Positions 8,347 through 17,013 of a stretch of 45,025 nucleotides of DNA are shown here, piece by piece. The notes below the pieces were generated by a model. The model searched no databases. It worked only from the letters and a program-made list of their open reading frames with translations, and had not been told where the DNA came from. Position numbers and translations under genes: made by a program. This DNA comes from an uncultured Bacilli bacterium (GTDB taxonomy: Bacteria; Bacillota_I; Bacilli_A; RF39; UBA660), in NCBI GenBank assembly GCA_934168205.1, contig CAKPMX010000007.1:1-45025 (forward strand), given 5' to 3'. Numbering within the stretch: position 1 is the first letter of the stretch; each line of letters opens with the position of its first letter.

Positions 8347-9741
8347 TTAATAATTAACTTTATCATTAGATTCAAAAAATGCCTTATATCCAGAATAAGC
8401 TGAATAAACATCATACTTACTTGTAACTTCATATGGTGAATGCATTGATATAACAGGAACTCCACAGTCAATAACATCAATTCCTTTATTAGCTAAAATA
8501 TAAGCAATAGTTCCTCCACCACCAATATCTACTTTACCAAGTTCTGAAACTTGGTATTTAACATTATTTTTCTCAAATACATTTCTAACATAAGCTACAA
8601 ATTCAGCATTAGCGTCACTTGCTCCAGACTTACCTCTAGAACCTGTATATTTATTTAATTCAACACCATATCCAATGTATGATGAATTATTAACCTCAGA
8701 TACATCTTGATAATTAGGATCAACTCCAGCCCCAACATCAGCAGATAACATTCTAGAATTACAATAAGTTTTATTTAAACTAGAAGGACTTGTACTACCA
8801 GTTTTTTCAAGTAACATATGAATAAAATTATCAAACATTTCAGAATACATTCCTGTATTACCTACACTACCAATTTCTTCTTTATCAGCAAATATCGCCA
8901 CATTTGTATATTCAGTAGTAGTACAGTCAACAATAGCTTTTAAAGTACCATATGCACATACTCTATCATCTTGTCCATATGAAGCAACCATACTATTATC
9001 AAATCCTAAACTTCTAGCCTTAAAAGCTGGTACAATTTCTATTTCAGAACTATAAAAATCAATTTCATTAATATCATACTTTTCATTTAATAATTTTAAA
9101 ATATTCTTCTTTATTGGCTCTTCTTTTTCATCATTTGGAATACTACCAATTAATAAATTTAAACTTTCTCCCTCTACTGCTTCACTCAACTTTTTTTCAT
9201 ATTGTTTTTGAGCTAAATGTGGTAACAAATCAGTAATAGTGAATATCGGATCATTATCATCTTCTCCTATATTTACATAAACTTTTTCACCAGTAGCCTT
9301 AACAATAACACCATGTATTGCAAGAGGAATAGTAGTCCATTGATATTTCTTAATACCACCATAATAATGAGTCTTAAACAATGCTAATTTTGAATCCTCA
9401 TATACAGGATTAGGTTTTAAATCAAGTCTAGGAGAATCAATATGTGCTCCAACTATATTTAATCCATTTTCTACTTTTTCACTTCCAACAACAGCAGCAA
9501 AAACACTTTTACCACGGTTATTAAAATAAACTTTATCTAAAGGTTTCAAACTATCAACACTATTTATATCTTTAAAACCTTTCTCTTGAAGTTCTAAAAT
9601 AATATTTTTATTAGCTTCTCTTTCTGTTTTAGAACGATTTAAAAACTTAATATAACCATCAGAAAAATCTAATATTTTATTCATATCAGAATCATTTAAA
9701 TTCTTCCATCCAGATTCTTTTTTATTTAATATATTATCCAT
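8347..9741 (-). CDS. apeA: M18 family aminopeptidase
   Basis: This is a cytosolic dinuclear-zinc aminopeptidase of the M18 family (aspartyl aminopeptidase-like). Visible blocks are NIVGAHIDSPRLDLKP near 80 (first zinc His), VAIFADKEEIGSVGNTG near 283 (catalytic Glu pair), LSADVGAGVDPNYQDV near 333, and VISMHSPYEVTSKYDVYSAY near 430 (last zinc His). The length of 464 matches clostridial M18 aminopeptidase 1. AGGAGG precedes the ATG. It is a single gene between two terminators and releases N-terminal residues from peptides during protein turnover. Confidence 0.93.
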   Translation of the reverse strand: MDNILNKKESGWKNLNDSDMNKILDFSDGYIKFLNRSKTEREANKNIILELQEKGFKDINSVDSLKPLDKVYFNNRGKSVFAAVVGSEKVENGLNIVGAHIDSPRLDLKPNPVYEDSKLALFKTHYYGGIKKYQWTTIPLAIHGVIVKATGEKVYVNIGEDDNDPIFTITDLLPHLAQKQYEKKLSEAVEGESLNLLIGSIPNDEKEEPIKKNILKLLNEKYDINEIDFYSSEIEIVPAFKARSLGFDNSMVASYGQDDRVCAYGTLKAIVDCTTTEYTNVAIFADKEEIGSVGNTGMYSEMFDNFIHMLLEKTGSTSPSSLNKTYCNSRMLSADVGAGVDPNYQDVSEVNNSSYIGYGVELNKYTGSRGKSGASDANAEFVAYVRNVFEKNNVKYQVSELGKVDIGGGGTIAYILANKGIDVIDCGVPVISMHSPYEVTSKYDVYSAYSGYKAFFESNDKVNY

Positions 9742-9784
9742 AAAATACCTCCTATAATTATAATATCACAAAATTAAACATATT

Positions 9785-9808
9785 AAAAGGTAGCATTATA
9801 CTACCTTA
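9785..9808 (-). terminator. Intrinsic terminator downstream of the membrane-anchored 365-aa gene
   Basis: The stem AAGGTAG/CTACCTT with a 7-nt loop is followed on the minus strand by a short U run. Confidence 0.65.
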
Positions 9809-9858
9809 AAAATATTAATAATTTCTTTATTATTATATACTCATTTTAATTTAATATT

Positions 9859-10956
9859 CTAATTTTGATATTTTCTGATATCATCTATTCTAGCTGCAAA
9901 ATAAGGTTTATCTTTAGATTTTTCTTTTAAGAATATTACAAATGCATTGTCTAAATAAAATTCTCTTTCTTCATCCTCAACAGCAGAAATACTCTTCCAA
10001 TCGATTGCTGCCTCACTCTTAACTTTTCCACCTTTTTCATCTAAAGAAAAATTAATCGTCTGAATAGCCTTTGCTATATAAGAATCTTTTCCATCAGCTG
10101 TCTTAAAAGCTTTATTAGCAAGTTCATCATATTCTTTTTTAACATTAAAATCAATATATGGAGCCTTAAATTTATCACTTTCTCCAAAATAAGTACCATC
10201 TTTATAATTTTTCTTTTCCTTCATCATATTCTCATACATTTCATTAAATGTACTACCTTTAGGATTCTTATAAAATATAACTTCATCATCACTCTTAGTT
10301 TTTAATTTAATCGCAAAATCATCATTTGAATTATAAAACAAAATACTTATATTATCTCTAACTTTTTTATTAGAATCATTATCAATACCAAAATACTTAA
10401 TATTTTCATATTTTCCAAAATTATCTTTATCTAATTCACTAAATTTAGTTTTATATTCAAACTCCCTATATAACATTGTATAAAAGAAATATCTATCATA
10501 ATCATGATTATTAGGATCATCCAACTCATCATCAGACCAATCAAAGTCACCAAGGATATCACTGGTTTGATTAAACTTTTCTTTTATACCAGCTTCTATT
10601 TTTTCTTTTAAAGCTTTAGTCTTTAAACCATATATCTTAAAATAATATTCATCAGATATCATATCTTCTGTAAAATCTTCTTTATTTAAATTCTCCGCCA
10701 TAGCAAGTTGTGGACTAAATACAATATCTTGTTTAACTACTTCGTTTTTCATATCATTCCAAACAAGTTGAAATGTTGCACACCAAGCACTATCAGACTT
10801 TACCTCATCATTCATTGTAGGAACAACATAAATACCTTCAGTTAATGGCTTATCTTTTATTTTATTCTTATTATCCATAAAATAAATAACTCCTCCTAAT
10901 ATAATTAAACAGGTACACACAACAATAACAAATTTCTTTTTATTAATATTTTTCAT
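9859..10956 (-). CDS. Membrane-anchored extracytoplasmic protein, possible divergent serpin fold
   Basis: A basic start and one hydrophobic segment (VIVVCTCLIILGGVIYFM, residues 11-28) anchor an extracytoplasmic domain of about 330 residues. The C-terminal part, INFSLDEKGGKVKSEAAID followed after about 20 residues by NAFVIFLKEKSKDKPYFAAR, is laid out like the serpin hinge (EEGTEAAAATA) and the final strand (HPFLFLIRDxxTGxILFxGR). The N-terminal WCATFQLVWNDMKNEV would correspond to the first serpin helices. The resemblance is from memory of the fold's signature; the reactive loop would be shorter than usual. Otherwise it is a conserved hypothetical. AGGAGG precedes the ATG. Confidence 0.55.
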   Translation of the reverse strand: MKNINKKKFVIVVCTCLIILGGVIYFMDNKNKIKDKPLTEGIYVVPTMNDEVKSDSAWCATFQLVWNDMKNEVVKQDIVFSPQLAMAENLNKEDFTEDMISDEYYFKIYGLKTKALKEKIEAGIKEKFNQTSDILGDFDWSDDELDDPNNHDYDRYFFYTMLYREFEYKTKFSELDKDNFGKYENIKYFGIDNDSNKKVRDNISILFYNSNDDFAIKLKTKSDDEVIFYKNPKGSTFNEMYENMMKEKKNYKDGTYFGESDKFKAPYIDFNVKKEYDELANKAFKTADGKDSYIAKAIQTINFSLDEKGGKVKSEAAIDWKSISAVEDEEREFYLDNAFVIFLKEKSKDKPYFAARIDDIRKYQN

Positions 10957-10965
10957 AAATTCCTC

Positions 10966-11484
10966 CTATTTTTCTTTATAAGCCAACTCAATTATTTTTT
11001 TAATAAAATCATTCTTAGAAGCTGTATACATCTTTCTATCATTTTGATATTTAATTGACAAATCTTTTTTTAAGTCTTCATATTCTTTTAAGGCCCAGTC
11101 ATGTTTTCTTAAATAATCTCTATAAAGAATAGACTCAATATATCTTTTCCCATCAATTTCCATCACATGAATAAAATGTGTACGATTATCTTCATTACCT
11201 TTTCTAACTAAAATTTCTCCCGCAGTAGAATCTTCTTTTACAGAATAAGGCTCTTTCATAAACTTCTCTTTTACTTTGTCAAAATCACTTAAACTTTTAA
11301 CACCAATCGCAATATCAATAATAGGTTTTGCCGATAAACCTTCTACTGATGTTGAACCAATATGTTCAATAGCTAAAGCTATATCACCAAAGAAATCTTT
11401 CAAATTTTCTTTTTCTTCCAAGTACATATCCTTCCATTTTGGATTATACTCTTCCAACTTAACAACACCAACTTTTAATCCCAT
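10966..11484 (-). CDS. GrpB family protein (nucleotidyltransferase-fold, UPF0157)
   Basis: The GrpB domain is clear: YNPKWKDMYLEEKENL at the start, AIEHIGSTSVEGLSAKPIID near 38-58, the histidine block NRTHFIHVMEIDGKRYIESI, and YRDYLRKHDWALKEYEDLKK near the end. The family has a nucleotidyltransferase-like fold and is often found alone or fused to CoaE, but its biochemical role is not established. The ATG at 11484 has AGAAGGTG 7 nt upstream; a longer frame upstream has no ribosome binding site. It ends 9 nt before the next gene downstream. Confidence 0.9.
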   Translation of the reverse strand: MGLKVGVVKLEEYNPKWKDMYLEEKENLKDFFGDIALAIEHIGSTSVEGLSAKPIIDIAIGVKSLSDFDKVKEKFMKEPYSVKEDSTAGEILVRKGNEDNRTHFIHVMEIDGKRYIESILYRDYLRKHDWALKEYEDLKKDLSIKYQNDRKMYTASKNDFIKKIIELAYKEK

Positions 11485-11524
11485 AAATAAACACCTTCTA
11501 ATAATATCGTTATATACAAATTTA

Positions 11525-12430
11525 CTAATCATCATTTATAAAGTCTAAAACATCTTTATAAATTTCATCTTTCTCTTTTTCATTTAAAATTTCATGTCTC
11601 AAATCTTTATAAAGTTTACTCTTAATATTTTTATAACCTACATTCTTTAAAAACTCTTCCAGCTCTCTAAACTTTTTCTCATCTTGAATTACCGGATCAT
11701 CTGCACCAGCTATTAAAAATATATCTAAATCTTTATTATTAACTTGATAATCTTTCTTTTTAAAAGCCTGTCTCATCATTTTATACAAGTTAATAAAGCC
11801 ATTAGTTGTAAAAATAAAGCCAGATAATTCATCATCATTATATACACTTATATTATCACTATTTTTAGATAACCAAGAATTTTCTTCATCATATCCTTTA
11901 TTATAATTACCAAATGTCAATTTATTTAAAAATTTATTTCTCCTTTTACCTAAGCCAAACAATTTTCCTAAATAAGCAAGTCCTATCGCAACAGGTGTCA
12001 ATGGATTATAAGTAGGAGTACCAGATAATACTAATTTTTCAATATCTGCATCATACTTTTCTATATAACATCTAGAAACAAGTGTACCCATACTATGACT
12101 AAATAAATATATTTTTTTATCCATAAACTTTTTCTTAATATACAAAGTCACTTCATGTAAATCATCAACTATAAAATTTATATTATCAGTATAAAAATAC
12201 CCCAAATCATCTTCATTTTTAATACTTTTACCATGGCCTCTGTGATCACTAATGACACAAATATATCCATTACTAGCTAAAAACTCCATAAAATTAAAAT
12301 ATCTTTCTTTATGTTCAGCCATCCCATGTGATATTTGGATAACTCCAAGTACATCACCCTTAGGCACAATATAAGCAATATCTAATTTTAAGCCATCCGA
12401 ACTAGAAACAATAGAATCAAATTTCATCAT
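11525..12430 (-). CDS. Alpha/beta hydrolase, monoacylglycerol lipase / lysophospholipase type
   Basis: This is an alpha/beta-hydrolase of the Hydrolase_4 (monoglyceride lipase-like) group. ISHGMAEHKERYFNFMEFLA near residue 35 has the oxyanion HG motif, SDHRGHGKS near 62, and the nucleophile elbow FSHSMGTLVSR has Ser near 115. The Asp (LIAGADDPV) and His (KDLRHEILNE) of the triad are near 250 and 285. No signal peptide is visible. It likely hydrolyses lipid or other ester substrates in the cytosol. ATG at 12430 is chosen because the upstream ATG (12439) lies inside the ribosome binding site AAGGATGG. It overlaps the end of the glycosyltransferase gene by 14 nt, so the two are translationally coupled. 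Confidence 0.88.
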   Translation of the reverse strand: MMKFDSIVSSSDGLKLDIAYIVPKGDVLGVIQISHGMAEHKERYFNFMEFLASNGYICVISDHRGHGKSIKNEDDLGYFYTDNINFIVDDLHEVTLYIKKKFMDKKIYLFSHSMGTLVSRCYIEKYDADIEKLVLSGTPTYNPLTPVAIGLAYLGKLFGLGKRRNKFLNKLTFGNYNKGYDEENSWLSKNSDNISVYNDDELSGFIFTTNGFINLYKMMRQAFKKKDYQVNNKDLDIFLIAGADDPVIQDEKKFRELEEFLKNVGYKNIKSKLYKDLRHEILNEKEKDEIYKDVLDFINDD

Positions 12431-13406
12431 ACTTACCATCCTTATAATTATCTAATTTTTCCCTTTCTTTATCCGTAACATCTATATAAATAGACACATC
12501 TAAATCATTTAAACATAAAAACATTTGATTATTTAAAATATTTTTTAAAACATCAGGATTACAAGTATCATCATTTTTGATTAAATCCACAAGATTCATT
12601 AAAGACTTAAAGACTCTAAATCGATAAGCATTTTTAATTTGTCCTTCTTTTTCCAACAACATTCTCTTATAAATTTCTTCAATAAACTTCATATGATCAT
12701 TAATAACTTTATCATTAACTTTTCTTCTACTAATAGAATAATCATTTATATAATAGTTGTACCAAACACCAGAACTTATACCAATACGTTTTACTCTACT
12801 CATTAAATCAATCATAAATAAAGTATCTTCACTCATACCAAGTTCCCTATTAAATCTCAAATCACCAAGTACACTTCTTTTATAAATTCTTGTATATATT
12901 CTACCAGTAGGAAGATTACCTATATTTTTATTACTTTCCATTAACTTACCAGACAATAATTTATTCATAAATAAATCCAAATTATTATCATCATAAATGT
13001 AAAAGTTATCAATACATTTTCTTACCTTATAAACTTCTCCATTTTTTATTTCATTATATCCACCAACAACAAGGTCTAAACCATACTTTTGAACTAAACC
13101 AAATGCTTCCTCTAAAAAGTTATTCTCTAAAGTATCATCACTATCTAAAAATGTTAAATACTTAGAACTTGCTAAATCAATACCAACATTTCTAGCATTA
13201 CTAACACCGCCATTTAAAATATGTTTAACATTAAACTCATGTTTATCCTGAACAAAATCATCTAAAAAACTCTTAGTCTCATCATTACTACCATCATCAA
13301 TAATATACACTTTATAGTCCTTAAAAGTTTGTCTAATAATACTCTCAAAACATCTTTTTAAATCTTTCTTAGGCGTATTATAAACTGGAATAATAATATC
13401 TATCAT
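12417..13406 (-). CDS. Family 2 glycosyltransferase (GT-A)
   Basis: The N-terminal 220 residues are a GT2 domain: MIDIIIPVYNTPKKDLKRCF, the nucleotide-sugar site VYIIDDGSNDETK near 36, the metal-binding TFLDSDDTLEN near 89, and MSEDTLFMIDLMSR near 192. The C-terminal 100 residues are helical, with no membrane spans. It would transfer a sugar to a glycan or teichoic-type acceptor; donor and acceptor cannot be told. AGAGG precedes the ATG. It starts 1 nt after the end of the CYTH gene, and the lipase-like gene overlaps its 3' end, so the three genes form a tight operon. Confidence 0.88.
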   Translation of the reverse strand: MIDIIIPVYNTPKKDLKRCFESIIRQTFKDYKVYIIDDGSNDETKSFLDDFVQDKHEFNVKHILNGGVSNARNVGIDLASSKYLTFLDSDDTLENNFLEEAFGLVQKYGLDLVVGGYNEIKNGEVYKVRKCIDNFYIYDDNNLDLFMNKLLSGKLMESNKNIGNLPTGRIYTRIYKRSVLGDLRFNRELGMSEDTLFMIDLMSRVKRIGISSGVWYNYYINDYSISRRKVNDKVINDHMKFIEEIYKRMLLEKEGQIKNAYRFRVFKSLMNLVDLIKNDDTCNPDVLKNILNNQMFLCLNDLDVSIYIDVTDKEREKLDNYKDGKYDEI

Positions 13407-13407
13407 C

Positions 13408-13971
13408 TTATACCTCTATCTTAAATTTCTTAATCATCATTTCGGGTTTACCTATATTTAATTCACTAGATACATTAATTCCTAAAGAATCAATAAATTC
13501 CTGAATCTTTTTTTTAACATAACCAACATCAACATCTTCATTAGTACAATACTCAACCTCTAAAAAATATCCTAAATCCTTAACAGTTTCAAATACAATT
13601 TCATACTTATCAGAAACATAAGTTCTCTTACTATTATGAATAGTAAGTAACTCCTTAAGACCAAGTCTTTTTAATATCTCCGTAACCATAAAAATATTAT
13701 CAACTTCCGTTTCATATTCATCAGAATATAACCAAGTACCATTATTAAACTTATCCACTTTATATGTAATATAATTTTTATTATCTTTTGTTCTAATTCT
13801 TAAACACTCATCAATTTGTCCTTTACTATCAGGCTTTAAAGTATCACGCATCGGATCATAATAATAAACATCTATCGTTTCTTTAACACCTTCATAAGAG
13901 AACTTCTCTAAAGCTTTAATAACTTCATCTACCGGCGAATAAACTTCAACTAAAATCTCTATCTCCTTCAT
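13408..13971 (-). CDS. CYTH domain protein (class IV adenylate cyclase / triphosphatase-like)
   Basis: The N-terminal EIEILVEV is the ExExK-type signature of the CYTH triphosphate tunnel fold (here EIEILVE, with Val instead of the usual Lys). Further family blocks are DVYYYDPMRDTL near 34, LRIRTKDNKNYITYK near 56, DEYETEVDN near 84, KRTYVSDKYEIVFETVKDLG near 115 and FLEVEYC near 137. Family members include CyaB-type adenylate cyclases, thiamine triphosphatase and inorganic triphosphatases; which applies here is open. GGAGG precedes the ATG. It heads an operon with the GT2 and lipase-like genes. Confidence 0.82.
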   Translation of the reverse strand: MKEIEILVEVYSPVDEVIKALEKFSYEGVKETIDVYYYDPMRDTLKPDSKGQIDECLRIRTKDNKNYITYKVDKFNNGTWLYSDEYETEVDNIFMVTEILKRLGLKELLTIHNSKRTYVSDKYEIVFETVKDLGYFLEVEYCTNEDVDVGYVKKKIQEFIDSLGINVSSELNIGKPEMMIKKFKIEV

Positions 13972-13997
13972 AAGTATACCTCCAAAAATATTATATC

Positions 13998-14022
13998 AAA
14001 AAAGTAGATCTAAAATCTACTT
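13998..14022 (-). terminator. Intrinsic terminator overlapping the end of the methyltransferase remnant
   Basis: The stem AAGTAGAT/ATCTACTT with a 5-nt loop is followed by a U run on the minus strand. The TAG stop codon lies inside the stem. Confidence 0.75.
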
Positions 14023-14286
14023 AACTAATAAACAATAATTAATTTCTTTAGGTGCATATATTCTTAAATCAGAATTAAGTGTATTGTAATCATAAAAATA
14101 ATCATTATTAATATCATTGCTACCTAAGTCTTCATACACCTTCAAACCGTTCTCTCTACTAACATTCAAAATATCATCTCTAGAATATCTCCCTTTCATA
14201 TCTTCATTTGTTGCTTTTGCTAAAGCCTCTTTTCTTGTTTTATCCTCATCATCTTCTAACGTTGGATAATCAAAAATATGGTAATA
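14017..14286 (-). pseudogene. C-terminal fragment of a class I SAM-dependent (LCM-family-like) methyltransferase
   Basis: The frame reads YYHIFDYPTLEDDEDKTRKE, then MKGRYSRDDILNVSRENGLK and VYEDLG, ending APKEINYCLLVK. This is the layout of the C-terminal end of leucine-carboxymethyltransferase-type (PF04072) enzymes, where a helix with EPMK-like sequence is followed by a final strand ending YCxxVK. No start codon or ribosome binding site fits; the frame runs back into the terminator at 14307-14346. The SAM-binding N-terminal 180 residues are gone, so it is a remnant. The internal ATG at 14199 would give only 60 residues. Confidence 0.5.
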
Positions 14287-14306
14287 TAAGCATAGAGAAG
14301 CAAAGA

Positions 14307-14346
14307 AAAGGACTGAAAAAATTATATTATTTTACAGTCCTTTTTT
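14307..14346 (-). terminator. Strong bidirectional-looking terminator downstream of the 144-aa gene
   Basis: The arms AAAAGGACTG and CAGTCCTTTT pair perfectly around a 19-nt A+T-rich loop that can extend the stem. A and T runs flank both sides. Confidence 0.85.
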
Positions 14347-14362
14347 ATTATATGTTATTAAA

Positions 14363-14797
14363 TTAAAAGTAATTAGCATCTTCTTTTCTTGCTGGGCGAA
14401 TTGAATATTCTTCAAAATAAACTTCGTAATTTCTAAATAACATTCCATCTTTTTCTTCAATAACTTGACATGTAGAAACATCACAAATTTCATAATCAAC
14501 ATCAGTTAAAGAATTATAAGCTTTAACATTGCCATCAAGAACAGTTAATGCTGGTACATAATCCTGCTTTACATAAACTGCTTTTATTCCTTTTATTATT
14601 CCGTCTATAACAAAAAGATTTTTCCAGTCCTCATTATGAGGATCATATATGTAATCAGTTTTACTTTCATACATTGAGCCAGGATAATTCATACTACCTT
14701 TAGATACAGTCCAAACAACTCTGCAATCAGTAAAAAACAATCTATGATAGTATGTCATTTCAGTATTATCATAATATACAGTACAACCTTTTTTCAT
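14363..14797 (-). CDS. Hypothetical protein (144 aa)
   Basis: The product begins MKKGCTVYYDNTEMTYYHRL and is a soluble, strand-rich protein with no signal peptide, membrane segment or known motif that I can name. It is rich in Tyr, Asp and Val. The tail IRPARKEDANYF resembles the first strand of a GNAT domain (IRPATxEDA), so it could be a fusion relict, but no acetyl-CoA site follows. It lies 4 nt downstream of the GNAT gene and ends at a strong terminator, so the two probably form a two-gene unit. Confidence 0.55.
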   Translation of the reverse strand: MKKGCTVYYDNTEMTYYHRLFFTDCRVVWTVSKGSMNYPGSMYESKTDYIYDPHNEDWKNLFVIDGIIKGIKAVYVKQDYVPALTVLDGNVKAYNSLTDVDYEICDVSTCQVIEEKDGMLFRNYEVYFEEYSIRPARKEDANYF

Positions 14798-14801
14798 GAA
14801 A

Positions 14802-15311
14802 CTACCTTTCTAAAATAAAGTTAACTTCAGAAACACTAACACCATCAACAGTCTTAACATTTTCTACAACAGAAGTCTTCTTAAATCCAACTTTTTCTAC
14901 TAAATGCATAGATCTTCCATTAATTGAAAAAACTACAGCTCTAATTTTCTTTAATTTAATATCATTAAAAGCATAATCAATAATTCTCTTTATAGCCTCG
15001 GTACCATAATGTTTATCCTGCATATCATTTGTAATACAGATACCAACTTCGCAACTATCAGCGTCCACGTCCATCAATGAAACATTACCAATAAATTTAT
15101 TGCTAGCCTTTTCTAACATTGAAAATTGATAATCACCTGATTCTAAAGCTTCCTTAATCCAAGCTATTTCTTGTTCTTTTGTATAAGTTCTTTCAACTGT
15201 AGAAATCATTTTTTGTATTTCTTTATCATTAACCATTAATAAATACTCATCAACTAAATCTTCAGTAATATTAATATAATTTATATTTTCTGACTCAAAT
15301 ATCTTTTCCAT
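14802..15311 (-). CDS. GNAT family N-acetyltransferase (RimJ/RimL-like)
   Basis: The 169-residue product has the RimL-type GNAT layout. DEYLLMVNDKEIQKMISTVE is at the start and FSMLEKASNKFIGNVSLMDV near 80. CEVGICITNDMQDKHYGTEA near 105 is the acetyl-CoA loop, here with degenerate pyrophosphate-binding residues. VFSINGRSMHLVEKVGFKK near 140 follows. The substrate is unknown (protein N-termini, amino groups of antibiotics or polyamines are typical). AGGAGG lies 7 nt from the ATG at 15311. It is the first gene of a pair with the 144-residue hypothetical. Confidence 0.88.
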   Translation of the reverse strand: MEKIFESENINYINITEDLVDEYLLMVNDKEIQKMISTVERTYTKEQEIAWIKEALESGDYQFSMLEKASNKFIGNVSLMDVDADSCEVGICITNDMQDKHYGTEAIKRIIDYAFNDIKLKKIRAVVFSINGRSMHLVEKVGFKKTSVVENVKTVDGVSVSEVNFILER

Positions 15312-15378
15312 AAAAATCCTCCTAATTATAAACTGTACATTATAAGTATACACAGTAATCTAACAAAAGTCCAACACA

Positions 15379-15921
15379 TTATTTTTCTCTATACATAAAA
15401 CAACACTTCTCATGAGAATATATAATACCAATTGCTTGTAAGTATGAATAAATTATTGTCGTACCAACAAACTTCATACCTCTTCTTTTCAAATCATTAG
15501 AAATAGTATCAGATAATGAAGAACTAGTAAGACCTATCTCATAAAAAATTTCATCATTAGTAAATTTTTTTAAATAATTATAGAAGCTACCAAACTCTAA
15601 AACGATATTTTTAAATATTTTAGCGTTATTAATACTAGCGTTTATCTTTAATTTATTGCGTATTATATCTTTATTATTAGTTAATTCTATTATTTTATCA
15701 TCACTATAATTACAAACTTTATCTATAGAAAAATTATCATATGCTTTTCTAAAACTTTCTCTTTTATTAAGAACACATTCCCAAGAAAGTCCTGCCTGAA
15801 AAGATTCAAGTATCAACATTTCAAATAAATATCTATCATCATAGTTAGCTTGACACCATTCATTATCATGATAGTCAACATAAAGTTTGTTATTTAAGTT
15901 ACACCAAGAGCATCTCTTCAT
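15379..15921 (-). CDS. tag: DNA-3-methyladenine glycosylase I
   Basis: Tag excises 3-methyladenine from alkylated DNA. The protein starts MKRCSWCNLNNKLYVDYHDN, which has the zinc Cys of the family, then EWCQANYDDRYLFEMLILES and FQAGLSWECVLNKRE near 40 (substrate pocket). RRGMKFVGTTIIYSYLQAIG near 150 follows, then HEKCC, which completes the zinc site. The length of 180 is normal. The ATG at 15921 has AGGAGAAGGTG upstream. With ogt at 6526 it gives this region two separate alkylation-repair genes. Confidence 0.95.
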   Translation of the reverse strand: MKRCSWCNLNNKLYVDYHDNEWCQANYDDRYLFEMLILESFQAGLSWECVLNKRESFRKAYDNFSIDKVCNYSDDKIIELTNNKDIIRNKLKINASINNAKIFKNIVLEFGSFYNYLKKFTNDEIFYEIGLTSSSLSDTISNDLKRRGMKFVGTTIIYSYLQAIGIIYSHEKCCFMYREK

Positions 15922-15952
15922 CGGCTTCACCTTCTCCTACCAAAATTATAAC

Positions 15953-15980
15953 AAAAAAAAGTAACTTTTAATAGTTACTT
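15953..15980 (-). terminator. Intrinsic terminator of lepB
   Basis: The stem AAGTAACT/AGTTACTT is followed by eight U residues on the minus strand. It overlaps the last codons of lepB. Confidence 0.8.
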
Positions 15981-16470
15981 AATTCTTATTACCAAATCTA
16001 CCAAATGGAAAAATAGTTAATTTAGTAGTACCTCTAATATCCTTAATTGAAACGGTACCAATGATTCTACTATCTGTAGAGTTTATCCTATTATCTCCAA
16101 GTACAAAGTATCTATCTTTTTCAACTTTAATCTCATCAAAGTCCTCAGTATCAGCATGTGAAAAGTCTTCTTTCACAACTTTTCCATTTACATATAATTT
16201 ATTATCTTTATACTCAATTTTCTCACCCGGAAGACCGATAACTCTTTTAATTAATTTTTCACCTTTGTAATCTAAAACAACAATATCAAACCTTTTTAAA
16301 CCATGAGTCCTATAACCAACTTCATTTAAAATCATAATATCTTTATCTTTTAAAGTAGGAAGCATAGAAGGTCCATTAACTCTAATAGGAGTTACAACAT
16401 ATCTTTTAATCACTAATACCAAAATAATAATAACTATATAAGGTACATACTCTTTAACAAATTTCTGCAT
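15979..16470 (-). CDS. lepB: Signal peptidase I
   Basis: This is the membrane-bound serine protease that removes signal peptides. One N-terminal membrane segment (VPYIVIIILVLVIKRYVV, residues 9-26) is followed by the catalytic Ser block VNGPSMLPTLKD near 33-44. The catalytic Lys lies in GEKLIKRVIGLPGEKIEY near 70-87, and FVLGDNRINSTDSR near 127-140 completes the fold. The length of 163 is typical of Gram-positive SipS-type enzymes. It lies directly downstream of rplS, as in many Bacillota, with terminator hairpins between and after them. Confidence 0.96.
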   Translation of the reverse strand: MQKFVKEYVPYIVIIILVLVIKRYVVTPIRVNGPSMLPTLKDKDIMILNEVGYRTHGLKRFDIVVLDYKGEKLIKRVIGLPGEKIEYKDNKLYVNGKVVKEDFSHADTEDFDEIKVEKDRYFVLGDNRINSTDSRIIGTVSIKDIRGTTKLTIFPFGRFGNKN

Positions 16471-16483
16471 AAATCACCTATAA

Positions 16484-16513
16484 AAAGAAAAAATAAGGTG
16501 TAACCTTATTTTT
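16484..16513 (-). terminator. Intrinsic terminator of rplS
   Basis: The stem AATAAGG/CCTTATT with a 5-nt loop is followed by a U-rich stretch on the minus strand. The rplS stop codon lies in the stem. Confidence 0.75.
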
Positions 16514-16853
16514 GTCCTCTTTCTTTAATACGGTATCCACCAACTCTATCCTTTAAGAATGTAAGTTTAGCACGTCTAACTTTACCATGACGTACAACTT
16601 TAATACCAGCTATCTTTGGTGAATGCATTGGGAAGATTCTTTCTACTCCAACACCAGAAGAGATTTTACGTACAGTAAAAGTTTCAGAAACAGATCCACC
16701 TTTACGTGAAACTACTACACCTTCAAAAGCTTGGATACGTTCTCTTTTACCTTCGATAATCTTAACATCTACTCTTACAGTATCACCAACACGAAATTCA
16801 GGAACATTTGGATTAATTTGCTTTTCATTAATCTTGTCAATAATGTTTGCCAT
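16506..16853 (-). CDS. rplS: 50S ribosomal protein L19
   Basis: L19 sits at the 30S-50S interface. The 115-residue product shows the family blocks FRVGDTVRVDVKIIEGKRER, IQAFEGVVVSRKGGSVSETF, TVRKISSGVGVERIFPMHSP and KLTFLKDRVGGYRIKERGQ. In most Bacillota rplS follows trmD directly. Here four genes (two hypotheticals, an AMP-dependent synthetase and a histidine kinase) separate them. The 150 nt upstream (16854-17001) include ATGATC/GATCAT arms at about 16886-16917 that could be an L19-type leader, but I cannot fold it convincingly. Confidence 0.97.
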   Translation of the reverse strand: MANIIDKINEKQINPNVPEFRVGDTVRVDVKIIEGKRERIQAFEGVVVSRKGGSVSETFTVRKISSGVGVERIFPMHSPKIAGIKVVRHGKVRRAKLTFLKDRVGGYRIKERGQK

Positions 16854-16989
16854 ATAAGTTCTCCTCTCTAAAAATATTTACAAAATGATCATATCTAATA
16901 TAAAACAGCGGATCATCTCCAACTTGACAAACAAGATTATAACACATCAATGCCTAGAAATCAACACAATTTAGCCAATTTTCATATAA

Positions 16990-17013
16990 ATAAAAGGGAA
17001 ACTACATTCCCTT
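16990..17013 (-). terminator. Intrinsic terminator of the histidine kinase gene
   Basis: The stem AAGGGAA/TTCCCTT spans the stop codon of the kinase gene, followed by UUUUAUUU. Confidence 0.65.
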
